Shown: positions 1 to 5,298 of the stretch, in pieces
Layout of the letters: every line of letters begins with the position of its first letter
How positions within the stretch are numbered: the first letter of the stretch is position 1
Source of the DNA: Schwartzia sp. (in: firmicutes)
Lineage (GTDB): Bacteria > Bacillota > Negativicutes > Selenomonadales > Selenomonadaceae
DNA length: 12,421 nt
Assembly (NCBI GenBank): GCA_017939945.1
Contig: JAGAZS010000070.1
Span: 1-12,421 of the forward strand
Direction of reading: 5' to 3'
Notes under the pieces: generated by a model
Database searches by the model: none
What the model was told of the DNA's origin: nothing
The model's input: only the letters and a program-made list of their open reading frames with translations
Translations under genes and position numbers: made by a program

Positions 1-6
1 CCGAAT

Positions 7-12
7 TATAAT
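7..12 (+). promoter_or_regulatory. Candidate -10 box (TATAAT) upstream of the GNAT gene
   Basis: A perfect TATAAT hexamer lies at the very left edge of the window. Any -35 element would lie outside it, so the promoter cannot be completed. If used, transcription would start near position 19 and give a leader of about 155 nt before the acetyltransferase start codon. The hexamer overlaps a CGAAT that may belong to the spaced motif seen at 1963 and 5201. Confidence 0.4.
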
Positions 13-45
13 CTCGGCAAGAGATGATTTCTCTATCTATTTTTT

Positions 46-166
46 AGGAGTGTCTTTTTGAAGAACCTTATTTTCGCAACGGAGATTGTGCTGTAAGCGG
101 GAGGCTTACGGGACAGTCTGCGAGCCTCCCGCCGATTGACGGTCATAATCGTTGATTCAAGGAGGC
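46..166 (+). promoter_or_regulatory. Possible translational attenuator: leader peptide plus alternative hairpins
   Basis: The leader contains AGGAG (46-50), a 7-nt gap, then a TTG-started frame of 12 codons (58-93) with stop TAA at 94-96. Immediately after it are two mutually exclusive stems: GTAAGC/GCTTAC (93-98 with 104-109, 5-nt loop) and a perfect 10-bp stem (97-106 with 123-132, 16-nt loop). The 3' arm of the long stem contains GCCTCC (124-129). This is exactly complementary to GGAGGC (161-166), which is the ribosome binding site of the downstream gene. The geometry resembles leader-peptide translational attenuation upstream of some resistance acetyltransferase and methylase genes. That functional reading is inference; only the complementarities are seen. 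No U-run follows the stems, so transcription termination is unlikely. Confidence 0.3.
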
Positions 167-174
167 AAAAACAA

Positions 175-816
175 ATGAATAAACATGACTATAGTATTCG
201 CAGGGAAACTTCCGGGGATTTTCGGACGGTTGAGAATCTTGTCCGCGAGAGCTTTTGGAACGTCTATCGTCCCGGCTGCGTAGAGCATTACGTCTTGCAA
301 TGCCTGCGGGACGCCGAGGCGTTCGTGCCGGAGCTCGACTTCGTGATGGAGAAGGACGGGCGGATCATCGGGCAGAACGTGTTCGTGAAGGCGGAGATCC
401 GCTGCGACAATGGCGCATCGTTTCCGATCCTGACGATGGGGCCTATTTGCATTGCGCCCGAGTACAAGCGAAAGGGTTACGGCAAGAAGCTCCTGGACTA
501 TTCGCTGGAAAAAGCGGCTGAATACGGCGCGAAGGCCTTGTGCTTCGAGGGCAATATCGAATTTTACGGCAAGAGCGGCTTTGTGGCCGCGTCGTCGAAA
601 GGCATTCGTTACCACGGGCTGCCTGAGGGCGCCGACGATTCGTTCTTCCTGTGCAGGGAACTTTTGCCGCACGCGCTTGATGAGATTCGCGGCGAGTACG
701 CGACGCCATCTTGCTATTTCGCTGCGGAGGAGCATCCCGGCGACTTTGCTCGGTACGAGGCGACGTTCCCGCCGAAGGAGAAAAAGAAGCTGCCGGGGCA
801 GATTTTCGGGCAGTAA
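175..816 (+). CDS. GNAT family N-acetyltransferase
   Basis: This 213-residue protein belongs to the GCN5-related acetyltransferase superfamily, which transfers an acetyl group from acetyl-CoA to an amine; the substrate cannot be told from sequence. The acetyl-CoA pyrophosphate-binding motif is RKGYGK (residues 99-104), in the usual context of a beta strand ending in ICIAP and a following helix. A later EFYGKSGF segment matches the typical GNAT motif near the C-terminal half (family form F-Y-x-x-x-G-F). The C-terminal tail after about residue 150 is longer than the core fold and resembles the YhbS-like subgroup. The ATG at 175 is chosen because AAGGAGG (159-165) sits 9 nt upstream; the frame also extends back to a TTG at 136 with no such site. 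The gene is monocistronic, ending before the terminator at 930. Cytoplasmic location is expected, with no signal peptide or membrane segment. Confidence 0.88.
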   Translation: MNKHDYSIRRETSGDFRTVENLVRESFWNVYRPGCVEHYVLQCLRDAEAFVPELDFVMEKDGRIIGQNVFVKAEIRCDNGASFPILTMGPICIAPEYKRKGYGKKLLDYSLEKAAEYGAKALCFEGNIEFYGKSGFVAASSKGIRYHGLPEGADDSFFLCRELLPHALDEIRGEYATPSCYFAAEEHPGDFARYEATFPPKEKKKLPGQIFGQ

Positions 817-929
817 TTTTGTAAAAAGCTTCGCAGGGCACAGCCAGCCTACGGCTCGTCTGACGTCTCATGCACTCTCTGTAAAGATTTAAAAGTAGTA
901 TAAGGAAGCTGGACTTTATAGGCGAAAAA

Positions 930-967
930 CCGCCGAAGCAGCCTCGTGCCTGCTCGTCGGTTTTTTT
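930..967 (+). terminator. Rho-independent terminator downstream of the GNAT gene
   Basis: An imperfect hairpin (930-941 pairing with 950-960, one bulged A and one C-T mismatch) is followed directly by seven T residues (961-967). It lies 114 bases after the acetyltransferase stop codon and upstream of the STAS operon promoter. The bases from 817 to 929 hold no convincing gene. Confidence 0.8.
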
Positions 968-993
968 ATGGCAATTTCCTTGCGTTCTGCCTA

Positions 994-1022
994 TTGCATG
1001 AAATAAATTTCTGTCTTATTAT
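994..1022 (+). promoter_or_regulatory. SigmaA-type promoter of the STAS/HATPase operon
   Basis: TTGCAT (994-999) and TATTAT (1017-1022) are separated by 17 bases, the optimal spacing for the housekeeping sigma factor. The surrounding sequence is strongly AT-rich compared with the GC-rich genes. The predicted start near 1029 gives a short leader that contains the AGGAGG site (1042-1047). Confidence 0.65.
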
Positions 1023-1055
1023 ATTATTATCGAAAAATAGCAGGAGGAATTGTTC

Positions 1056-1355
1056 ATGGAAATCAAAAAAGAGCAAAACGGGACGTCTTTGACGATGTCC
1101 CTTGCGGGGCGGCTGGATACCGTGGCCGCCGCTGATTTTGAGAAGGAGCTTTCCGCGTCCCTGGACGGCGTCGAGACGCTGGTGCTCGACTGCGCGGAGC
1201 TGACCTATGTGGCTTCGTCCGGACTCCGCACGTTCCTGATGGCGCAGAAGCGCATGGCGAAGCAGGGGAAGATGACGATGCGCCATGTGCAGGACGCCGT
1301 TATGGAAGTCCTCTCGATGACGGGATTCGACGATCTCCTCTCCATAGAAAAATGA
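1056..1355 (+). CDS. STAS-domain anti-sigma factor antagonist (RsbV/SpoIIAA-like)
   Basis: This is a 99-residue single-domain STAS protein. In the family, such proteins bind a HATPase-type anti-sigma kinase when unphosphorylated and are released when a conserved serine is phosphorylated. The diagnostic segment is LVLDCAELTYVASSGLR (residues 42-58), where S55 aligns with the phospho-acceptor of SpoIIAA (D-S-S-G context). Length is typical for RsbV-like proteins, and no membrane segment is present. The start ATG at 1056 has AGGAGG (1042-1047) 8 bases upstream; an in-frame TTG at 1050 is too close to that site. The stop codon overlaps the next start (ATGA, 1352-1355), so the two genes are translationally coupled. 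The controlled sigma factor or other output is not in this window. Confidence 0.9.
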   Translation: MEIKKEQNGTSLTMSLAGRLDTVAAADFEKELSASLDGVETLVLDCAELTYVASSGLRTFLMAQKRMAKQGKMTMRHVQDAVMEVLSMTGFDDLLSIEK

Positions 1356-1777
1356 GTGCGGAGGAGCTTCGAGTCGAAGCGAAGGTGGAAAATCTTCCCG
1401 CCGTCATTGATTTTGCGACGGCGACACTGTCGGACGCGTGCCCGATGAAAGAGCGGATGCACATCGAGCTGGTTACGGAAGAGATTTTTGTCAATATTGC
1501 AAGCTATGCTTATGCAGAGCCGGGCGGCGACGTCGTGATCCGGCGCAGCGGCGGCGAGGGCGGGGAAGGCTTGTCGCTGACGTTCATCGACGGGGGCGTT
1601 CCCTATGACCCATTGCAGCGTCCCGATCCCGATTTGACGCTTGCCGCCGAGGATCGCCCCATTGGCGGGCTTGGCGTGTTTTTGGTGAAAAAGATCGTGG
1701 ACGAGGCCCATTATGAATACAAGGACGAAAAAAATATCCTGACCGTCCGCAAGTTCATCGGGAAAAAAGAGGATTAA
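1352..1777 (+). CDS. Anti-sigma regulatory factor / serine kinase, RsbW-like HATPase_c_2 protein
   Basis: This 141-residue GHKL-fold protein is the expected partner of the STAS protein encoded just upstream. The N-box is EEIFVNIASYAY (residues 43-54, Mg-ATP-coordinating N48). The G1 box is FIDGGVPYDP (78-87), the form usual for RsbW-like kinases, and the G2 box is GGLGVFLVKK (105-114). It lacks the His-containing dimerisation region of sensor kinases, which fits a protein serine kinase that phosphorylates the STAS partner. The start codon overlaps the upstream stop by 4 bases. No sigma factor or PP2C/SpoIIE phosphatase follows, so the target is unknown; it may be a sigma factor elsewhere or a non-transcriptional target. 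The operon ends at the terminator at 1803-1839. Confidence 0.88.
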   Translation: MSAEELRVEAKVENLPAVIDFATATLSDACPMKERMHIELVTEEIFVNIASYAYAEPGGDVVIRRSGGEGGEGLSLTFIDGGVPYDPLQRPDPDLTLAAEDRPIGGLGVFLVKKIVDEAHYEYKDEKNILTVRKFIGKKED

Positions 1778-1802
1778 GAGCAGTAATTGGCATGACTGCA
1801 AC

Positions 1803-1839
1803 AAAAAACACGCCGACAGACAAGCGCTGTCGGCGTGTT
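1803..1839. terminator. Bidirectional terminator, stronger on the minus strand
   Basis: A perfect 13-bp stem (1807-1819 with 1827-1839, 7-nt loop) is flanked on its left by six A residues (1803-1808), which read as a T-run on the minus strand. On the plus strand the run after the stem is broken (TTCCTGTTT). The element therefore looks built for a minus-strand transcript, yet it also lies 29 bases after the stop of the RsbW-like gene and can serve that operon. Its orientation supports a former minus-strand gene ending at 1850. Confidence 0.85.
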
Positions 1840-1849
1840 CCTGTTTCCG

Positions 1850-1942
1850 CTATCTTGCGGGAAGGACCGGCGCCTCGTCGATGCGGAGGCTGGCCTTCCC
1901 GTCCCGGTTTGCCTTCATGACGGCGCGGGCTATATCACAATC
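1850..1942 (-). pseudogene. Possible 3' remnant of a lost minus-strand gene
   Basis: Reading the minus strand from 1942 to a TAG at 1850-1852 gives about 30 residues. They end KANRDGKASLRIDEAPVLPAR and have a composition like a genuine soluble protein C-terminus. An in-frame stop lies immediately upstream (1943-1945), and no start codon with a ribosome binding site is visible; an internal ATG (1916-1918) lacks one. The TAG is followed within about 10 bases by the terminator hairpin whose T-run faces the minus strand. I read this as the tail of a gene whose body was deleted or degraded. The family is not recognised, and a chance open frame remains possible. Confidence 0.3.
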
Positions 1943-1962
1943 TCACTTTTTTGCATGGCGCA

Positions 1963-1997
1963 GGAAGGAGAATCCCCCGCTTACGGCGAATATCTTA
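1963..1997 (+). promoter_or_regulatory. Spaced motif GGAAGGA-N17-CGAATATCTTA, copy A
   Basis: GGAAGGA (1963-1969) and CGAATATCTTA (1987-1997) are separated by 17 bases. The same two blocks with identical spacing, differing at one position, occur at 5201-5235. This copy is about 195 bases upstream of the unknown membrane protein gene and just before the folded element at 2034. It could be an alternative-sigma promoter, a regulator site or part of a dispersed repeat. Only the internal match is directly seen. Confidence 0.4.
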
Positions 1998-2033
1998 GGA
2001 AACGATGAATAAGTCAAGTCGTGCCCCTGTCGA

Positions 2034-2123
2034 GGGATTTTTTCGTCAGGCAAGGAAAAGGGCTTGAAGGCGTAGCAGCGCTACGTCGAGAGCACTTTGA
2101 CGCAGCATGACGGGAAAAGACCC
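2034..2123. other. Folded intergenic element of about 90 nt (structured RNA or palindromic repeat)
   Basis: A long closing stem pairs GGG-x-TTTTTT-CGTCA (2034-2048) with TGACG-GGAAAA-xx-CCC (2108-2123), counting two G-T wobbles and a small internal loop. Inside it is a second extended hairpin (2057-2098): AAAG/CTTT, GCT/AGC and an apical 6-bp CGTAGC/GCTACG stem with a 3-nt AGC loop. Together these give over 25 pairs in 90 bases with no convincing gene. It lies between the spaced motif (1963) and the membrane protein gene (2195). It could be a cis-acting leader RNA or small RNA, or a dispersed REP-like/MITE-like repeat. Nothing else in this window repeats it, and no known riboswitch class is recognised. 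Orientation is undetermined because the palindrome folds similarly on both strands. Confidence 0.45.
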
Positions 2124-2194
2124 GGCAGGAGCGCGGCGGGACTTGTTCAGCGTTTCCCTTATGGCAGGAAAACGGAAGGGCGGAGGTTTTTTTG

Positions 2195-2662
2195 ATGGAT
2201 TGGAAGGAATATTACGATCCGAGGAAAATTTTTATCTTCGGAAAGTTCATGTTGCTGTTCAACCTGCTTGTGTTCGTGGGCAACCTGCAGCGGCTGCCTT
2301 TTGTCGCGGCGCTTTTGGTGTTGATCGCGACGGTGTCCTGTACGCTGCCTTTCATGCTTCAGCATCGGCAGAAGGGAATCGCCGACGCCGAATATTTGCG
2401 GCGTGTGATTGTGCCGAGTTTTCTCGGACTCACGGTGTCGGTGCTGCTGCTTTCGCTTCTCAGCCAATGGATGTCGGGCTCCTATGGGTTGAGCCACTAC
2501 GAAGTGATGGGCAAGTTCTTCAATAATCGCGGGATGTTTTTCCTCGTGATGTCAAATTTCATTTTTGTGCAGATGATCATGAAGGCAACAATTCCCGCCT
2601 ATGAGCAAAGGCCATACTGGGTGCTGCTGCTGATTCCGCTGCTGTTGTTGGCTGTAGTGTAA
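2195..2662 (+). CDS. Hypothetical small integral membrane protein
   Basis: This 155-residue protein is not one I recognise. It is highly hydrophobic, with segments at about residues 12-31, 35-55, 72-92, 113-131 and 141-155, giving four or five membrane spans. A charged loop (HRQKGIADAEYLRR, 57-70) lies between the second and third. The start ATG at 2195 is preceded by GGAGG (2182-2186) with 8 bases between; the adjacent TTG at 2192 is the less likely start. The protein ends inside a hydrophobic stretch (LLLIPLLLLAVV), so there is no cytoplasmic tail. No terminator follows, and the nitroreductase gene begins 85 bases downstream, so the two may be co-transcribed. No catalytic or ligand motif is visible and no function is assigned. 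Confidence 0.75.
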   Translation: MDWKEYYDPRKIFIFGKFMLLFNLLVFVGNLQRLPFVAALLVLIATVSCTLPFMLQHRQKGIADAEYLRRVIVPSFLGLTVSVLLLSLLSQWMSGSYGLSHYEVMGKFFNNRGMFFLVMSNFIFVQMIMKATIPAYEQRPYWVLLLIPLLLLAVV

Positions 2663-2693
2663 CGGCGTCACCGCAAAGACGATATGGTTTTAA

Positions 2694-2720
2694 GGGAAAT
2701 TGCCGACAAAAGATTTTCCC
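2694..2720. promoter_or_regulatory. Inverted repeat GGGAAA-N15-TTTCCC before the nitroreductase gene
   Basis: GGGAAA (2694-2699) and TTTCCC (2715-2720) form a perfect 6-bp inverted repeat 27 bases upstream of the nitroreductase start codon, in the 85-base gap after the membrane protein gene. It could be an operator or a leader hairpin. No T-run follows, so it is not a terminator. No convincing -35/-10 pair is visible beside it. Confidence 0.25.
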
Positions 2721-2747
2721 ATGGAATACGAAAAAGGAGGAAAAGAA

Positions 2748-3245
2748 ATGGATACTATTTTCACGCGCATCAGCGTTCGGCATTTTGAGCCGAAGCCGGT
2801 GGAAGAGGAGAAGATCGACAAGGTGCTGCGGGCGGCTTTTGCCGCGCCTTCGGCCAAGAACCAGCAGCCCTGGGAGTTCTTCGTCGTCACGAACAAAGAC
2901 GTGCTGCAGGAACTCGGCAGCGCCACGCCTTATGCCGGTCCGGTCAGGAACGCGGCGGCGGCGATTGTCGTCGCCTATCGGAAGGAAGGGCTTAACGTGC
3001 CGGAGTTCGCCCAAATCGACTGCGCCATCGCCACGGAAAACATCCTGCTGGAGCTGGAAGCGCTGGGTCTGGGCGGCGTAATGATCGGTACCGCGCCCCA
3101 TGAGGCGCAGATGGCGAAGGTGGCAAAAGCCGTGAATATGCCGGAAAATCTTGAGGCGTTCACGATCGTGGCCTTCGGATATCCGGCAAAGCGCAGACCG
3201 CAGGAGGACCGCTACGACGCGAAACGGATCCATTATGTGAAATAA
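2748..3245 (+). CDS. Nitroreductase family protein (FMN-dependent oxidoreductase)
   Basis: This 165-residue protein has the nitroreductase fold signatures: the N-terminal FMN-phosphate-binding ISVRHF (residues 8-13), then APSAKNQQPWEF (33-44) contributing to the flavin site, GLGGVMIG in the central helix region, and AFGYPAK near the C-terminus. Family members are usually homodimeric and use NAD(P)H to reduce nitro compounds, quinones or flavins; the physiological substrate cannot be deduced. It falls in the short subgroup (roughly 165-180 residues) common in anaerobic Bacillota. ATG at 2748 is chosen because AAGGAGG (2734-2740) is 7 bases upstream; the frame extends to 2700 without such support. 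Transcription ends at the strong terminator at 3268-3310. Confidence 0.88.
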   Translation: MDTIFTRISVRHFEPKPVEEEKIDKVLRAAFAAPSAKNQQPWEFFVVTNKDVLQELGSATPYAGPVRNAAAAIVVAYRKEGLNVPEFAQIDCAIATENILLELEALGLGGVMIGTAPHEAQMAKVAKAVNMPENLEAFTIVAFGYPAKRRPQEDRYDAKRIHYVK

Positions 3246-3267
3246 GAGAAACGAATAAAAATCGCAA

Positions 3268-3310
3268 AAAAATCCCGAAGCCGTTGATTTGCAACAGCTT
3301 CGGGATTTTT
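3268..3310. terminator. Bidirectional terminator between nitroreductase and chemoreceptor genes
   Basis: A perfect 14-bp stem (3268-3281 with 3297-3310) has an inner 4-bp extension (3283-3286 with 3292-3295) and a 5-nt loop. It has an A-run on the left and a T-run on the right. It can end both the plus-strand nitroreductase transcript and the minus-strand chemoreceptor transcript, which converge here. Confidence 0.92.
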
Positions 3311-3325
3311 GTCATGCTCCGGGTT

Positions 3326-5029
3326 TTAGAACTGGAACTTCTTCAAATCGTTCTGCATTTCCGTCGCCAGCTTCGCCAGCGCGTTGCTGGCCGCCGAGAT
3401 TTCGTCGGAGGAAGCGGACTGTTCTTCCGCCGCCGCCGAGACGGACTGCATTTCGTCGGCGACGCGCTTCGCGCCGTTGTCGATGTTCTGCATCTCATTG
3501 GCAACGCCTTCGGCTTCCCTCGCGACGCCGGTCACCGACGCCGACATGGCCTGCACCTTTGCCGAGACCTGCTCGATGAGGTGCTGGATGTTGTCAAATA
3601 CTGTCCGCAGTTCTTCGACGGACTGGGCGCCTTCGACCACCGCCGTGCGCCCTGCCTGCATGGCGGCCACCGCGCTGCCCGTGTCGGTCTGGATTGCGCC
3701 GATCAAGTCGGCAATCTGCTGGGCCGCCGTCTGGGACTGCTCGGCCAGCTTCCGGACTTCCTCGGCGACGACCGCGAATCCGCGGCCGTGCTCGCCTGCG
3801 CGGGCCGCCTCGATGGCGGCGTTCAACGCCAAGAGGTTCGTCTGTCCCGCGATGCCTGAGATCGTGTCGACAATCATGCCGATTTCCTTCGAGCGCTCGC
3901 CCAGCTTGTCCACCAGCTCGGCTGTCTGCTGCACGGTGTGCTCGACGTTCTTGATCTGCTCGACGGAGGACGCGACTTCGCCGCTGCCGCTGGCCGCTTC
4001 CTGGGCTGCCGAATTGGAGTTTTCCGCAACTTTTTGCGCTTCGATGCGCATGCCGTCCACGGCGGACGAAATCGTGTCGATGCGCTCCTTGCCGCTGTCC
4101 ACGGCTTCCTGCTGGACCGCGACCTGCGAGGAAGCCTCGGTGACGTTCTCCGCGACTTGGAGCGCCGCCTTCGCCGTCTGGGACGAGTTCGCGGTGAGCT
4201 CTTCCGCCGCCGCCGCGATCTGCCCTGCGGAGCTGGCAACGTCTTTCATGAATTTGTTCAGCGAGGCGCGCATATCATACATGGCGCGCTGGGCATCGCC
4301 AAACTCGTCGCCCCGGGTGGTGCGCTCGCCCGTCCGGTGGAAATTGCCGTTCTTGAGGTTGTCCGCAAGGGTAATCATATCCTCCAGCGGCGCCGTGATC
4401 GCCTTGATGAGCATGAAGGAGAGACCCAGCAGGATCACCACGGCAACGATGGTGATGATCGTCATCGAGATGACGGCGGCATGGTTGTCTTCGTCGTTCT
4501 GGGCGTTGATGGCCGCCGCGTGTTCCTCGGTGGCCTTCAGGAGTTTTGCGAGGCCGTCCCGGAGCTCCACCGTCGCCTGCTTCATGCTGCGGTTGTACTC
4601 GGCGAGGCCGGTGGCGGTGTTGCCCGACGAGGCAGCCTGCATTGTGCTTTCATAGGAAGCGCGGTATTTCTGCCACGCGGCCTTGCATTGGGTGACTTGC
4701 CCGGAAAGCTCCGGCATGGAGGACGAAAGCTTTTCGTATTCGCCCCATTCCTTTTCGTAGCTCGCGACCTTCTTGTCCGCGCCTTTCTTGACCTCCGCGT
4801 AGCGCACCGGATCCGCGATGGCTTGGTAGGTGCGGACTTGGATCACGCGCATGGCCTCGATCTCGTCGCCGAGAAGCTGGACGGCCAGCAAGTTTTTGGA
4901 GTACATGGTGTTCATGTCGCTTCCCGCCTTCGACAGCCCGGACCATCCACGGAACCCGATGACTGCCATGCCGACGAGCGCGATCAGAACAAGCAAAAGA
5001 ATTTTGAGGGAGACTTTTACATTATTCAT
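3326..5029 (-). CDS. Methyl-accepting chemotaxis protein (4HB sensor, HAMP, MCP signalling domain)
   Basis: This 567-residue transmembrane chemoreceptor would bind a ligand outside the cell and control CheA through the cytoplasmic coiled-coil hairpin. It has TM1 at about residues 9-28, a periplasmic helical region (29-180) of four-helix-bundle type, TM2 at about 184-206, a HAMP region up to about 260, then a long Ala/Glu/Gln-rich coiled coil. The conserved hairpin tip contains GIAGQTNLLALNAAIEAARAGEHGRGFAVVAEEVRKLA from about residue 392. No C-terminal NWETF-like tether is present (it ends KKFQF). The start at 5029 is chosen because it gives a signal-anchor N-terminus (MNNVKVSLKILLLV) and has AGGAAG 7 bases upstream; the frame extends to 5119 but would add a charged segment overlapping the -10 box. 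The gene is monocistronic. The ligand cannot be inferred. Confidence 0.93.
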   Translation of the reverse strand: MNNVKVSLKILLLVLIALVGMAVIGFRGWSGLSKAGSDMNTMYSKNLLAVQLLGDEIEAMRVIQVRTYQAIADPVRYAEVKKGADKKVASYEKEWGEYEKLSSSMPELSGQVTQCKAAWQKYRASYESTMQAASSGNTATGLAEYNRSMKQATVELRDGLAKLLKATEEHAAAINAQNDEDNHAAVISMTIITIVAVVILLGLSFMLIKAITAPLEDMITLADNLKNGNFHRTGERTTRGDEFGDAQRAMYDMRASLNKFMKDVASSAGQIAAAAEELTANSSQTAKAALQVAENVTEASSQVAVQQEAVDSGKERIDTISSAVDGMRIEAQKVAENSNSAAQEAASGSGEVASSVEQIKNVEHTVQQTAELVDKLGERSKEIGMIVDTISGIAGQTNLLALNAAIEAARAGEHGRGFAVVAEEVRKLAEQSQTAAQQIADLIGAIQTDTGSAVAAMQAGRTAVVEGAQSVEELRTVFDNIQHLIEQVSAKVQAMSASVTGVAREAEGVANEMQNIDNGAKRVADEMQSVSAAAEEQSASSDEISAASNALAKLATEMQNDLKKFQF

Positions 5030-5117
5030 ATTCCTTCTTCCTTTCTGCGAGCCATGGTTTCGACACGCCTGAGCCCCCTCCCGGTTGCGCTTTTGCCCGC
5101 AATCTGAACTCGCCTTC

Positions 5118-5146
5118 ATTATAGGCTATATTGCCCGAAAAAGCAA
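5118..5146 (-). promoter_or_regulatory. SigmaA-type promoter of the chemoreceptor gene
   Basis: On the minus strand TTGCTT (5146-5141) and a perfect TATAAT (5123-5118) are separated by exactly 17 bases. The predicted start near 5111 leaves a leader of about 80 nt before the ATG at 5029. This supports the internal start over the longer frame, whose first codon at 5119 would overlap the -10 box. Confidence 0.75.
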
Positions 5147-5150
5147 GGAA

Positions 5151-5199
5151 ACGGGACGCGAAGCGTGAAAAATAAATTCCGAAAAAACTTCGCGCCCGT
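5151..5199. promoter_or_regulatory. 12-bp inverted repeat with AT-rich centre in the divergent control region
   Basis: ACGGG-(A)-CGCGAAG (5151-5163) pairs with CTTCGCG-CCCGT (5188-5199): 12 pairs with one bulged A, around a 24-base A-rich centre. It lies just upstream of the chemoreceptor -35 box and about 100 bases before the GGDEF-EAL start codon. It could be a regulator-binding site serving both genes. A terminator role is unlikely because no T-run directly follows either arm. Which regulator would bind is unknown. Confidence 0.4.
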
Positions 5200-5200
5200 G

Positions 5201-5235
5201 GGAAGGATTTTTCTCATCCGGTGTCGAATTTCTTA
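5201..5235 (+). promoter_or_regulatory. Spaced motif GGAAGGA-N17-CGAATTTCTTA, copy B
   Basis: GGAAGGA (5201-5207) and CGAATTTCTTA (5225-5235) repeat the blocks at 1963-1997 with the same 24-base offset and one substitution. This copy is 64 bases upstream of the GTG of the GGDEF-EAL gene, for which no sigmaA-type promoter is evident. That makes an alternative promoter or activator site a reasonable reading. Confidence 0.4.
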
Positions 5236-5261
5236 ATCCGAACAGTCTGTCACTGGTGTCG

Positions 5262-5287
5262 TTCCTGCGGGGACGACCCAGCAGGAA
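5262..5287 (+). promoter_or_regulatory. Hairpin overlapping the ribosome binding region of the GGDEF-EAL gene
   Basis: TTCCTGC (5262-5268) is perfectly complementary to GCAGGAA (5281-5287) across a 12-nt loop. The right arm contains AGGAA, part of the purine tract (AGGAAGAGGTGG, 5283-5294) upstream of the GTG at 5299. Folding would hide half of that tract and could limit translation. This is inference from complementarity only. Confidence 0.3.
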
Positions 5288-5298
5288 GAGGTGGGAAC

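Larger units (their letters stand above)
1778..2194. other. Gene-poor stretch: terminator, gene remnant, spaced motif, folded element
   Basis: These 417 bases hold no intact protein gene that I can support. From left to right they contain the terminator (1803-1839), a possible minus-strand gene tail (1850-1942), the spaced motif (1963-1997), the folded element (2034-2123) and the ribosome binding site of the next gene (2182-2186). No clear sigmaA promoter for the membrane protein gene was found here. Confidence 0.6.

Noticed and set aside
20..45. A weak stem (AGAGA/TCTCT) followed by TATCTATTTTTT as a possible terminator of a gene left of the window
   Set aside because: The stem is only 5 AT-rich pairs and competes with an ATCTC/GAGAT stem; it is too weak to call without the upstream sequence.
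2024..2043. CCCT/AGGG stem followed by ATTTTTT as a terminator
   Set aside because: The stem has only four pairs and its T-run is better explained as part of the closing stem of the larger folded element.
2005..2067. A 20-codon basic frame (ATG at 2005 after AGGA) in the gene-poor stretch
   Set aside because: The ribosome binding site is weak and too close (4 bases), the frame runs into the folded element, and the composition is not distinctive; it may be a chance frame or part of a repeat.
2107..2526. A 139-codon plus-strand frame overlapping the membrane protein gene
   Set aside because: It is out of frame with the well-supported membrane protein, lacks a ribosome binding site and reads partly through the folded element.
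3384..5107. Long plus-strand open frames (389 and 423 codons) opposite the chemoreceptor gene
   Set aside because: They are antisense shadows of a GC-rich, Ala-rich coding sequence; they have no ribosome binding site and low-complexity Arg/Ala/Ser composition, and the minus strand encodes an unmistakable chemoreceptor.
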